Below are positions 56,012-64,000 of a stretch of 64,000 nt of DNA, in pieces (within the stretch, counting starts at the first letter, position 1; the number at the start of each line of letters is the position of its first letter). This DNA is from Loigolactobacillus binensis (GTDB lineage Bacteria > Bacillota > Bacilli > Lactobacillales > Lactobacillaceae): contig NZ_BJDN01000010.1 in NCBI RefSeq assembly GCF_005405165.1, positions 23,547 to 87,546 of the forward strand, read 5' to 3'. The notes below the pieces were generated by a model. That model was not told the origin of the DNA. It saw only the letters and a program-made list of their open reading frames with translations, and did not search any database. A program made the position numbers and the translations under genes.

Positions 56012-57886
56012 ATGCAAACTTTAACCGCGGAAAATTTAACTAAAACTTATGGCGAAAAAATGCTGTTCGATCATATTTCTTTTTTCATTAAAGAAGGTGA
56101 TCGAATCGGCCTGATCGGCACTAATGGCGCCGGTAAAACCACGTTATTAAACGCGTTGACCGGGCACGATACTTTTGATCAAGGAACGATCACGACGCCT
56201 AAACAGTACCGAATCGGTTATTTACAGCAAGTCCCACAATTGCCGCAAAATATGACGATCATGGAGGCTATTTTTACTGGCGATAACCCATTATTTCAAG
56301 TGATCGCTAACTATGAAAAAGCTTTGACGGCTTTAAGTCGTGATGGTAATAGTGAAAAGGCACAAGCGGCTTACACTAAGGCGGAGGCCGCTATGAATCA
56401 AGGTGACGCCTGGAATGTTGATACACAGATCAAAACGATTTTGTCTCAATTGAAATTAACCGACTTAGATCAACCGATCAGCCAACTTTCCGGTGGACAA
56501 CAAAAACGGGTTGGTTTGGCACAAGTTTTGATCGAGTCACCTGATTTATTGATTTTAGATGAACCCACTAACCACCTTGATTTTGCTTCAATTGCCTGGC
56601 TGGAAGATTATCTTGCTAGTTACAAGGGTGCATTGCTGGTGGTTACCCATGATCGGTATTTCTTGGATCGAGTCACTAATCAAATCTACGAATTAGCATT
56701 TGGTCAACTGGCCGCTTATAGCGGAAACTTTGAAGATTATTTACGCCAAAGTGCTGCTGCGGCTGCGGAGGCCAGCGAGCAGGCCGCTAAACAAGAAAAA
56801 CTTTATAAAAAAGAATTGGATTGGATGCGTGCTGGAGCCAAGGCTCGTTCGACGAAGCAACAGGCACGGATCAATCGCTTTAATGACTTAAAAGTCCAAG
56901 TCAATAAAGGGGTCGAACAAGCGGCCACCGTTGATATCAATTTAGGACAAAAACGTTTAGGTAAAAAAGTACTGGAGCTAAAGGCTGCTACTTTAAACTT
57001 TCACAACCATCCCATTATTAAGAATTTTGATTTAATGGTTCAGGCCAATGCTCGTTTAGGCATTACTGGCGAAAATGGGGCAGGTAAGTCCACCTTTCTT
57101 AATGTACTGGCCGGGCGATTACCGCTGGATTCTGGCGTGATCACGCTGGGTGAAACCGTCCACTTAGGCTATTATACACAGATGACTGAGGCACTGGATC
57201 CTGATAAGCGGGTGATCAGCTACCTCCAAGACGTTGGTGAAGCCGTAACCGAGCGTAATGGCAATGTGATCAGCGTTACACAATTATTGGAGCAATTCTT
57301 ATTTCCACGCTTCATGCACGGTACTTTGATCCGTAAATTATCCGGTGGTGAACAACGACGGCTTTATTTATTAAAAATACTGATGCAACAGCCTAATGTC
57401 CTACTGTTGGATGAACCAACCAATGATTTAGACATCAGTACTTTAACAGTTTTAGAGCATTACTTAGATACGTTCAATGGCGCTGTGATCACGGTTTCGC
57501 ATGATCGGTATTTTCTTGATCAAGTGGCTGACGAATTATTGATTTTTAACGGCCATGCGCAAGTCACTCGATTTACTGGTGCCTTAAGTGATTATTTGGC
57601 ACAACAGCAGCCAGCTGTAAAAGCAACACCGCTAAAAACTGCACCTGCGGCTAAACCTAGCAGCAAGAAAAAGACTAAGCTAACTTATAATGAACAAAAA
57701 GAATGGTCAACCATCGAAGCAGATATTGATCAGCTTGAACAACAGTTGGCAACCGTTCAAAAGGCCATGCAGGCTAACGGTGCGGATTATGGCAAATTGG
57801 CGGAACAACAAAGCCAAGTTGATGATCTAAACCAACAAATTGAAACAAAAATGCAACGGTGGGATTATCTCAGTCAGTATGCTTAG
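56012..57886 (+). CDS. ABC-F family ATPase
   Basis: Soluble tandem ABC protein without membrane segments, of the ABC-F class acting on ribosomes. Two nucleotide-binding domains: Walker A GTNGAGKT (about 37-44) with signature LSGGQQKR, and a second GENGAGKS with LSGGEQRR, both DEPTN Walker B. A C-terminal coiled coil (about 555-620) marks the Uup/YfmR subgroup. 624 aa. ATG at 56012 after GAGGTAG. Some ABC-F proteins protect against antibiotics, but this context gives no sign of it. Confidence 0.93.
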   Translation: MQTLTAENLTKTYGEKMLFDHISFFIKEGDRIGLIGTNGAGKTTLLNALTGHDTFDQGTITTPKQYRIGYLQQVPQLPQNMTIMEAIFTGDNPLFQVIANYEKALTALSRDGNSEKAQAAYTKAEAAMNQGDAWNVDTQIKTILSQLKLTDLDQPISQLSGGQQKRVGLAQVLIESPDLLILDEPTNHLDFASIAWLEDYLASYKGALLVVTHDRYFLDRVTNQIYELAFGQLAAYSGNFEDYLRQSAAAAAEASEQAAKQEKLYKKELDWMRAGAKARSTKQQARINRFNDLKVQVNKGVEQAATVDINLGQKRLGKKVLELKAATLNFHNHPIIKNFDLMVQANARLGITGENGAGKSTFLNVLAGRLPLDSGVITLGETVHLGYYTQMTEALDPDKRVISYLQDVGEAVTERNGNVISVTQLLEQFLFPRFMHGTLIRKLSGGEQRRLYLLKILMQQPNVLLLDEPTNDLDISTLTVLEHYLDTFNGAVITVSHDRYFLDQVADELLIFNGHAQVTRFTGALSDYLAQQQPAVKATPLKTAPAAKPSSKKKTKLTYNEQKEWSTIEADIDQLEQQLATVQKAMQANGADYGKLAEQQSQVDDLNQQIETKMQRWDYLSQYA

Positions 57887-57924
57887 GCAACATTAAATTC
57901 GATTAAAGTAGGGAGAATAATAGT

Positions 57925-58872
57925 ATGGAAGAAGCGTATCTCGATTTAGCTCGAAAAATCCTGGCTGAGGGCCACTACAAAAATGATCGTACCCAAACTG
58001 GTACCTATAGTATTTTTGGTTATCAAATGCGCTTTGATCTTAGTCAAGGTTTTCCGTTACTGACCACTAAAAAGGTCCCTTTTGGCCTGATCAAAAGCGA
58101 GCTGCTCTGGTTTTTAAAGGGCGATAGTAACATCCGTTACCTACTGCAACACCATAACCATATCTGGGACGAATGGGCCTTTAAACATTATGTGGAAAGT
58201 GCTGACTATCAAGGGCCTGATATGACCAATTTTGGTCATCGTCATTTGACTGATGCAACCTTCGCGGCGGCCTATAAACAGCAGAAACAACTATTTTGCG
58301 AACAAATTTTGACCAATGATCAATTTGCAGCAAAATACGGTGAATTAGGAAATGTTTATGGTAAGCAATGGCGTGCTTGGCAAACACGCAGTGGTGAAAC
58401 CATTGATCAGATTAAAAATGTGATCACAGCGATCAAACAAACGCCAGACTCGCGCCGTTTAATTGTTTCTGCATGGAATCCTGAAGATGTCCCTAATATG
58501 GCGTTACCACCTTGCCATACGCTTTTTCAATTCTATGTTGCTGATGGCAAATTAAGTTGCCAGCTCTACCAACGCAGTGGCGATGTTTTCTTAGGTGTAC
58601 CATTTAATATTGCCAGTTACGCACTATTAACGGCCTTGATCGCCAAGGAAGTGGGCTTAGAAGTCGGTGAATTTGTGCACACCTTAGGTGATGCGCATAT
58701 TTACAGCAATCATCTGACCCAAATTAAAGAACAACTGACGCGAACACCGCGGCCAGCACCAACTTTAAAATTAAATCCAACCAAGCACAGCATTTTTGAT
58801 TATGATGTAACGGATATCCAATTAGAAAATTATACGCCTTACCCGGCAATTAAAGCGCCAGTAGCGGTTTAA
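57925..58872 (+). CDS. thyA: Thymidylate synthase
   Basis: Methylates dUMP to dTMP using methylene-tetrahydrofolate. Motifs: [17 protein letters not shown] at the N-terminus, the catalytic Cys in [12 protein letters not shown], and [29 protein letters not shown]. 315 aa, with the long Firmicute insertion. ATG after GTAGGGAG. Forms a pair with folA 21 bases downstream, whose enzyme regenerates the dihydrofolate it produces. Confidence 0.98.
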   Translation: MEEAYLDLARKILAEGHYKNDRTQTGTYSIFGYQMRFDLSQGFPLLTTKKVPFGLIKSELLWFLKGDSNIRYLLQHHNHIWDEWAFKHYVESADYQGPDMTNFGHRHLTDATFAAAYKQQKQLFCEQILTNDQFAAKYGELGNVYGKQWRAWQTRSGETIDQIKNVITAIKQTPDSRRLIVSAWNPEDVPNMALPPCHTLFQFYVADGKLSCQLYQRSGDVFLGVPFNIASYALLTALIAKEVGLEVGEFVHTLGDAHIYSNHLTQIKEQLTRTPRPAPTLKLNPTKHSIFDYDVTDIQLENYTPYPAIKAPVAV

Positions 58873-58893
58873 GGTTGATAGGAGGACACACAC

Positions 58894-59394
58894 ATGACGA
58901 TCGCATTTATGTGGGCCGAAGCGCACAATCATTTGATCGGTGATCACGGCCGATTACCTTGGCATCTGCCGGCTGATCTGCAGCATTTTAAACGAACAAC
59001 GTTAAACCAAATCGTGGTGATGGGGCGTAAAACCTATGCGGGTATGGGTAGGCCATTACCAAGTCGAACTAACATCGTTCTTAGCCATCAGACTGATTAT
59101 TCGGTGGCGCCAGGGGTATTGTTACTTCATGATGTGCCCGCGGTGTTAGCGTACGCGGCGGCGCATCCTCAGCAAGAAACGATCATCATTGGTGGCGCCC
59201 AAATTTTTGCTTTGTTTAAAAACCAAGTTGAGCGCCTCTACGTCACCAAAATCGATACCAGCTTTACTGGTGACACGTTTATGCCGGCGTTGGATTGGGC
59301 GGCGTTTGAACAAATTAGCTTAATTCCTGGTAAAGTTGATGCAAAAAATCGTTATCCCCATGCCTTTATCACTTACCAACGCCGGTCAAAATAA
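58894..59394 (+). CDS. folA: Dihydrofolate reductase
   Basis: Reduces dihydrofolate to tetrahydrofolate; target of trimethoprim. Sequence begins MTIAFMWAEAHNHLIGDHG, then LPWHLPADLQHFKRTT with the catalytic acidic residue, MGRKTYAGMGRPLPSRTN, and the C-terminal IIGGAQIF. 166 aa. ATG after GGAGGAC. Cotranscribed with thyA. Confidence 0.97.
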   Translation: MTIAFMWAEAHNHLIGDHGRLPWHLPADLQHFKRTTLNQIVVMGRKTYAGMGRPLPSRTNIVLSHQTDYSVAPGVLLLHDVPAVLAYAAAHPQQETIIIGGAQIFALFKNQVERLYVTKIDTSFTGDTFMPALDWAAFEQISLIPGKVDAKNRYPHAFITYQRRSK

Positions 59395-59429
59395 TTTACT
59401 GATGGAAAAGTGAAAAAATAAAGCTAATC

Positions 59430-59438
59430 TGCTATACT
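59430..59438 (+). promoter_or_regulatory. Extended -10 promoter upstream of degV
   Basis: TGCTATACT at 59430-59438; the start is predicted near 59445, leaving about 118 bases before degV. Confidence 0.6.
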
Positions 59439-59465
59439 GAATTAGTATTCAAAGATCAATTAAAT

Positions 59466-59543
59466 GTGGTTGCACGGCTTGATCAAAAAGGTTTCGATCA
59501 GGCCAAATATTATCTGCAAACACAAGTTGAAAACAATTTGTAA
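59466..59543 (+). CDS. Possible 25-residue upstream ORF of degV
   Basis: A GTG at 59466 opens a 25-codon frame, VVARLDQKGFDQAKYYLQTQ..., ending at the TAA 59541-59543. The peptide looks amphipathic and coding-like, and the frame is open for some codons before the GTG. An A-rich AAAGATC lies 12 bases upstream. It is 19 bases before the degV start, so it could couple translation. It could also be chance. Confidence 0.3.
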   Translation: MVARLDQKGFDQAKYYLQTQVENNL

Positions 59544-59562
59544 GAAAGTGTGGCTGAAGTTC

Positions 59563-60408
59563 GTGGCAACTATAAAAATCGTAACCGATTCGTCGGTTCA
59601 ACTCACCCCTGAAGAAGTTGAAAAATACAATATCACGGTCATTCCACTTTCAGTTATGATTGACGGTACCGTTTATATTGATGGTAAAACCATTACGCGT
59701 TCAAAATTTGTCGAGCTGATGAGTCAATCGGCTGCACTCCCAAAAACAAGCCAACCACCAATTGGCGAATTTATAGAATTATTTGATCAATTAGGTGCTG
59801 ATGGCAGTCAAGTCATTGCTTTACACATGACGGACGCGATCAGTGGCACTGTGAATACGGCTCGCCAAGCAGCTAATCTCAGTAAAAGTGATGTCACCGT
59901 TATCGACTCACGGGAAACTGATCGCGGTATGGCATTCCAAGTTTTGCGTGCAGCTCAGTTAGCCCAAACAGGAGCTGACAAGGAAACGATTATTAGTTCC
60001 TTAGACCGCGTGCGTAATAGTACTAAACTATACATGGCCGTTATGTCCTTGGATAATATCGTTAAAGGCGGCCGAGTTAGTAAAGTAACGGGCTTGATCT
60101 CTAACATCTTAAATATGAAAGTTATTTTTGAAATGATCGACGGCGAATTAAACGTCAGAGCCAAGGGCCGGGGTATGAAAACAGTCAATAATTTCATGCG
60201 TACGTTGATCGCTGATTTGGCCACTAAACCCAATATCAAGGGAATTGGGATCTCGCACGTGGCTGCTAATGAGATCATGGAAAAATTTAGGACCGAGATT
60301 CACGCGGCTTTGCCGAACGTACCACTGTTGATTCGCGAGACAAGTCCGCTGATTGCAACTTATGCTGGTATGGGTGCCTTTGCAATCATGTACTATACGG
60401 AAGATTAA
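59563..60408 (+). CDS. degV: DegV-family fatty-acid-binding protein
   Basis: Cytoplasmic lipid-binding protein; FakB-type relatives deliver fatty acids to the FakA kinase. Motifs: IKIVTDSSVQLTPE, then VIPLSVMIDG, LPKTSQPPIGEF, GVSGT-like HMTDAISGTVNTARQAA, and the C-terminal ISPLIATYAG-type end. The start I take is GTG at 59563 (281 aa); no clear ribosome site is seen for it, and an upstream in-frame ATG at 59464 would add 33 basic residues foreign to the family. Confidence 0.92.
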   Translation: MATIKIVTDSSVQLTPEEVEKYNITVIPLSVMIDGTVYIDGKTITRSKFVELMSQSAALPKTSQPPIGEFIELFDQLGADGSQVIALHMTDAISGTVNTARQAANLSKSDVTVIDSRETDRGMAFQVLRAAQLAQTGADKETIISSLDRVRNSTKLYMAVMSLDNIVKGGRVSKVTGLISNILNMKVIFEMIDGELNVRAKGRGMKTVNNFMRTLIADLATKPNIKGIGISHVAANEIMEKFRTEIHAALPNVPLLIRETSPLIATYAGMGAFAIMYYTED

Positions 60409-60421
60409 ATACTGGTAGTAA

Positions 60422-60456
60422 AAAAGGGGCTGCGACGAGTTTGTCAAAGCCCTTTT
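60422..60456 (+). terminator. Terminator after degV
   Basis: AAAAGGGGCT with AGCCCTTTT (one bulged G); extra inner pairing GAC/TGTC. Moderate strength. Confidence 0.65.
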
Positions 60457-60580
60457 AATATAGGCAACTCAATCGGAGCTAGCCTACAAGAATGACACAT
60501 CGTCCGCAACATCAAAAAGTTGGTTAGCGTAGTTAAGCTAACTAACTTGACCTTAATTGTGAAGTAGAGGAGTTTCAATA

Positions 60581-61462
60581 TTGCGTGGTTTAAAAAAATT
60601 AAAGGAAATCGGGTTAGTGGTTATCGTCCTTGGTCTGATCGCTGGCGGTATTTATGCTGGTTTGACCTATTTTGGACCAGGTACGATCAGCCAACAAACA
60701 ACTAAAATAAAAACGCAACCGACCGTTAAGAAGAAGTCACAAATTAAGTTGGTAGCCGTTGGTGATTCATTGACGGAAGGTATTGGTGACGGCCTAAAGC
60801 AAGGTGGTTATGTTGGGATCATTAAAAATGAACTGACCACAAAACAAAAAGTCAAAGCAACTACGAAAAATTATGGTATTGCGGGTGAAACAAGCACCCA
60901 AATCGATACGCGCGTTAATAATGATCAGTCATTACGTCAAGATCTAAAGCAGGCCGATGTTATCACGATGTCAGTTGGTGGCAATGATCTAATGGCCGTT
61001 TTACGGCAACAAATGCTTAACTTAAATGAGGCGGATATTAAACGAGCACAAACTGCTTACATTGGGCATTTAACGACACTATTACAAGATGTTCGCCAAC
61101 AGAATCCAGACGCACCGATTTTTATTTTTGGCATTTATAATCCTTTCTACTTGTATTTTCCAAAAATGACGAAAATGCAGGCAGCAGTGGAAGATTGGAA
61201 TCAGGCTTCAGCTAAGCTTATTAAACAGCAAAAAAATAGTTATATGATCGATATTTGTGAACAGCTATCCAAGGGTGAAACGCTGACCGCGCAAAAAAAG
61301 CACAGTTCCAAAACAGTCAGTGATTCAAGTAGTGAAAAGAACACCTTGATCTTTACTCAAGATAATTTTCACCCTAATCATTCCGGCTATCAAGTAATGG
61401 CCGATGATCTGTACCGCGTTATGATGCAACAAAAGAATAAATGGCTAATAGATAGGAAATGA
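60581..61462 (+). CDS. GDSL/SGNH hydrolase, membrane-anchored
   Basis: Extracytoplasmic esterase or lipase of the SGNH family. One N-terminal transmembrane anchor (about 10-30) is followed by block I VAVGDSLTEGIGDG (Ser nucleophile), block III GGNDLM, and block V DNFHPNHSGY (Asp and His). 293 aa. TTG start at 60581, eight bases after AGAGGAG. Its stop overlaps ypmS (ATGA), the YpmR-YpmS order of Bacillus. The substrate is unknown. Confidence 0.9.
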   Translation: MRGLKKLKEIGLVVIVLGLIAGGIYAGLTYFGPGTISQQTTKIKTQPTVKKKSQIKLVAVGDSLTEGIGDGLKQGGYVGIIKNELTTKQKVKATTKNYGIAGETSTQIDTRVNNDQSLRQDLKQADVITMSVGGNDLMAVLRQQMLNLNEADIKRAQTAYIGHLTTLLQDVRQQNPDAPIFIFGIYNPFYLYFPKMTKMQAAVEDWNQASAKLIKQQKNSYMIDICEQLSKGETLTAQKKHSSKTVSDSSSEKNTLIFTQDNFHPNHSGYQVMADDLYRVMMQQKNKWLIDRK

Positions 61463-62088
61463 GTATGGATAAAAAAAAGCGGACGACTAAATCAATAACC
61501 ACTAAAACACCGATCAATTGGTGGAAGTGGCTTTTTATTGCCTTAGTCGCAATTTTATTAGGCAGTGGCGCCTACTTAGGGGTTAAACTGACCACGCCGC
61601 CACCTGCAGATACGACTAGCGAAAAATTGATCAAACGTGATCCAACTTTTGCCGTGAATTTAAAGAAATCTCAAGTAAATGCAGTTATCAGTTATTATCT
61701 GAATCATTACCAAAAAGATAGCAAAATTAAATACGAATTTGATTTAGATAATCAAGCGATCTTAAAAGGAAAATTTAAATTATTAGGCTATCCAGTGCCG
61801 TTTTCGATTTATTTTGATCCTTACGTTAAGGCCAATGGTGATGTACAACTGAAAGCGCGGCGCATGGCAATTGGTAGTCTTTCGGTCCCGATCAAAACCG
61901 TAATGAATTATATCAGTCATAGTTATAAATTCCCTAAATGGGTGGTCCTTAATAGCAAACAGAAGACCATCCTAATCAAACTGAATCAGTTTAAAATGAA
62001 AAATGGTATGCAAATTAAAGCAACACGAATTGACTTACCAAATAACCAGATCAGTCTCAATGTTTATATTCCGCAACTTAACGATTAG
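61459..62088 (+). CDS. ypmS: YpmS-family membrane protein (DUF2140)
   Basis: 209-residue protein with a lysine-rich cytoplasmic start, a transmembrane segment (about 25-45) and an extracellular DUF2140 domain. It always accompanies the GDSL protein in Firmicutes. The function is unknown. ATG at 61459 overlaps the previous stop; a second ATG at 61465 is possible. Confidence 0.88.
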   Translation: MSMDKKKRTTKSITTKTPINWWKWLFIALVAILLGSGAYLGVKLTTPPPADTTSEKLIKRDPTFAVNLKKSQVNAVISYYLNHYQKDSKIKYEFDLDNQAILKGKFKLLGYPVPFSIYFDPYVKANGDVQLKARRMAIGSLSVPIKTVMNYISHSYKFPKWVVLNSKQKTILIKLNQFKMKNGMQIKATRIDLPNNQISLNVYIPQLND

Positions 62089-62099
62089 GTGGTGAGATA

Positions 62100-62327
62100 A
62101 TGCGAAAAAGTTTTTATCAGTATTTAATGACCTTGCGCGATCCAGAAAGCCACGATGAAATTGCGCAATTTGCGAACAATGCTTTTTTTGATCAAAGTTT
62201 TCCCAAATTAGAAGAAGCGTACGAACCCTTATCCAAATATTTAGAAGAGAATGCCGGCTATTTACCTAGCATGACGATTTTTGATGCAACTTTTCAGAAA
62301 TATCAGGAACAAGCACAGGCACTTTAA
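62100..62327 (+). CDS. yozE: YozE-family protein (UPF0346)
   Basis: 75-residue acidic helical protein of the UPF0346 (YozE SAM-like) family: [20 protein letters not shown] and the [17 protein letters not shown] region are characteristic. Function unknown. ATG after GGTGAG. It lies between ypmS and the S41 protease with 11- and 21-base gaps, so in one operon. Confidence 0.92.
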   Translation: MRKSFYQYLMTLRDPESHDEIAQFANNAFFDQSFPKLEEAYEPLSKYLEENAGYLPSMTIFDATFQKYQEQAQAL

Positions 62328-62348
62328 TTTGACAAGTAGGTGATTTTA

Positions 62349-63809
62349 TTGGAAGAAGAACCCAAAAACAAACAAAAAACACCAAAACGGCCTAAAAAAA
62401 GGGTCAGTTTGTTAGTTTATATTAGTTCCACTTTGTTGGCATTATTCGTTGGTATTTTTATGACGATCTTAGTGATCGGTTTAAATAATCGGACTAGCCA
62501 ACAACTTGATAGTTCTGCAAGCGGACTTAATAAAATCAGTTCGGTTTACCAAACGATCAGCCAGCAGTATTACCGTAAAACCGATAAAACTAAACTGATC
62601 AACGGCGCGATCAAAGGCATGATTGCGAGTTTAGATGATCCCTATTCGGAATATCTTGCTGGCAGTGATGCTAGTGATCTGGATAATACGATTTCCGGTA
62701 GTTTTGAAGGAATCGGTGCTGAGATTCAGAAAAAAGGTAACTATATCGAAATTGTATCACCAATTGCTGGCAGCCCGGCTAAGAAGGCTGGTTTAAAGGC
62801 CAATGATATTATTACCGCGATCAACGGTAAGTCAACGGCTGGCTGGAGCGCAACAAAAACCACTAATAAAATTCGGGGTAAGAAAAACACCAAGGTCACT
62901 TTGACCATCAAGCGTGGTAAACAAAGCTTTAAGGTCACCTTAAAACGCGATGTGATCCCGGTTAAAACCGTGAATGCGCGCCTAGATAAAAAGCAACCAA
63001 CTATTGGTTATATTCAGATCACCAGTTTCTCGGAACCAACGTTTAAAGAGGTCAAAGCCGCTATCACTAAATTACGTAAACAAGGTGCTAAATCCTTTGT
63101 TTTAGACGTACGGAGTAATCCTGGTGGCATTATGCAACAAGCGTTGAAAATTTCAAGTATGTTTGTTGCCAATGGCAAAACGTTGATGCAAGTTAAAGCG
63201 CGGACCGGTAAAGCGACAGTGTATCGTGCTAGCAAATCACTTGACGGTGGCTTTAAAGTTAAAGAGCCGGTTAAAGTTTTAATCGACGATGGCAGTGCCA
63301 GTGCCTCTGAGATTTTTGCGGCGGCCTTAAATCAATCCGCCAACGTTGAATTAATCGGTACCAAATCATTTGGGAAAGGTACCGTGCAACAAGTCAGTCA
63401 GTTAAGCAAAAAAAGCGAATTTAAGATCACGGTGGCCAAATGGTTAACCCCAAATGGTAGTTGGATCAATAAGCGTGGCTTAACACCAAACATCACGGCT
63501 AAATACCCAAGTTACGCCTATTTACCAGTTGTTAGCGACCAAAAAACTTATCAACTGGATGACGTTGCAACACCGATCAAAACCTTGCAAAAGGAATTGA
63601 AGGCTGTCGGGCAAGATCCAGGAGCAATCAACGGCTACTTTGGTCAATCAACTAAACAAGCTGTTACTGCTTTTCAAGCGGCAAATAACTTAGATCAAAC
63701 TGGTAAGCTAGATCCCACCACCATTGATAAGTTACAGGCTGCGATCACTAAGAAAATTAGTGCCAACGATGTCGCGTATAATAAGGCAATCGAGCAATTA
63801 AGTAAGTAA
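62349..63809 (+). CDS. ctpA: S41 carboxy-terminal processing protease with peptidoglycan-binding domain
   Basis: Periplasm-side serine protease. Basic N-terminus, transmembrane anchor (about 20-45), PDZ domain (about 105-185; SFEGIGAEIQKKG and SPAKKAGLKANDIITAING), S41 core with catalytic Ser in DDGSASASEIFAAAL and Lys in GTKSFGKGTVQ, and a C-terminal peptidoglycan-binding helical domain (about 405-465). TTG at 62349 (486 aa), five bases after AGGTGA; the GTG at 62340 is part of that site. Ends before the tandem repeat. Confidence 0.94.
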   Translation: MEEEPKNKQKTPKRPKKRVSLLVYISSTLLALFVGIFMTILVIGLNNRTSQQLDSSASGLNKISSVYQTISQQYYRKTDKTKLINGAIKGMIASLDDPYSEYLAGSDASDLDNTISGSFEGIGAEIQKKGNYIEIVSPIAGSPAKKAGLKANDIITAINGKSTAGWSATKTTNKIRGKKNTKVTLTIKRGKQSFKVTLKRDVIPVKTVNARLDKKQPTIGYIQITSFSEPTFKEVKAAITKLRKQGAKSFVLDVRSNPGGIMQQALKISSMFVANGKTLMQVKARTGKATVYRASKSLDGGFKVKEPVKVLIDDGSASASEIFAAALNQSANVELIGTKSFGKGTVQQVSQLSKKSEFKITVAKWLTPNGSWINKRGLTPNITAKYPSYAYLPVVSDQKTYQLDDVATPIKTLQKELKAVGQDPGAINGYFGQSTKQAVTAFQAANNLDQTGKLDPTTIDKLQAAITKKISANDVAYNKAIEQLSK

Positions 63810-63840
63810 AAATCGGCCAATTTTAAGGCGCACTATTGTT

Positions 63841-63958
63841 TTGGCTTTTTGTCCAAGCCTGGTGATAGTCAATTTTACAGCGTTAGAAGTTAAACAACTT
63901 CGGCTCTCTGTCAAATCCTGTTGATAGTCAATTTTACAGTGTTAGAAGTTACTTAACT
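63841..63958. repeat. 59-bp tandem repeat, two copies
   Basis: Copies at 63841-63899 and 63900-63958 align with few differences; the core TGATAGTCAATTTTACAG-N-GTTAGAAGTTA occurs at 63863 and 63922 with one changed base. The second copy completes a terminator, the first only a 6-bp hairpin. Confidence 0.9.
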
Positions 63959-63975
63959 TCTAATGCTGTTTTTTT
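63937..63975 (+). terminator. Strong terminator after ctpA
   Basis: 14-bp stem, CAGTGTTAGAAGTT (63937-63950) with 63955-63968 (two G-U pairs), ACTT loop, then seven T residues. Confidence 0.92.
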
Positions 63976-64000
63976 ACTTGGTTTGGTCCGCATTTGTTGC

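Noticed and set aside
63841..63975. CRISPR array at the window end
   Set aside because: The two copies are 59 bp and directly adjacent, with no unique spacers and no cas genes; the second copy makes a terminator.

Overview
The window looks like a chromosomal segment of a low-to-mid GC Firmicute, most probably a member of the Lactobacillaceae. The evidence is the gene order (era-recO-T-box-glyQS-dnaG-rpoD-trmK; pfkA-pyk; fur-like-xerD-ribT-scpAB-rluB; cmk-rpsA-der-hup; dapB-cca-ABC-F-thyA-folA-degV), the frequent TTG and GTG starts behind strong AGGAGG-type ribosome binding sites, a PP-loop style CcpA/CtsR regulatory vocabulary, a sortase signal of the lactobacillar LPQTxE kind, and a WxL/DUF916 cell-surface cluster. 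The genus cannot be fixed by eye. I saw no tRNA, rRNA, prophage, IS element or CRISPR array.

Layout. 1-7.4 kb: 3' part of aspS, a small hypothetical gene, a YitT-type membrane protein, a CcpA-controlled glycerol facilitator, brnQ, nfo and the PPDK regulatory kinase. 7.5-12.2 kb: rpsU-yqeY, then phoH-ybeY-dgkA-era-recO, a tight operon for ribosome/RNA maturation and repair. 12.2-20.8 kb: a T-box leader, glyQ-glyS, dnaG-rpoD (macromolecular synthesis), trmK and a Nif3-family gene. 20.8-31.5 kb: pepT, clpB under CtsR, a DUF2929 protein, dnaE, and the glycolytic pair pfkA-pyk. 31.7-44.7 kb: DUF441, cvfB, a Fur-family regulator, xerD, ribT, scpA-scpB-rluB, a ferredoxin divergent from the ypbB-like/recQ pair, a LysM membrane protein, cmk, rpsA, der and hup.

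44.7-50.4 kb is the only accessory-looking part: a Mga-like regulator followed by a four-gene cell-surface complex (two WxL proteins, a tiny LPQTSE-anchored protein, and a DUF916/DUF3324 membrane protein). The WxL proteins would bind peptidoglycan and the DUF916/DUF3324 protein would hold them near the membrane. 50.6-64 kb: a TPR protein, a degenerate tyrosine recombinase lacking its catalytic residues, a second YitT paralog, dapB-cca, an ABC-F ATPase, thyA-folA, degV, a GDSL hydrolase with YpmS, YozE and a CtpA-type S41 protease, ending in a 59-bp tandem repeat whose second copy is a strong terminator.

Most of the window is ordinary core genome. The points worth a second look are regulatory leaders (the glpF leader with a perfect cre, and a terminator-like hairpin inside the clpB leader), the Mga-WxL locus with an internal attenuator, the catalytically dead recombinase, and the terminal tandem repeat.
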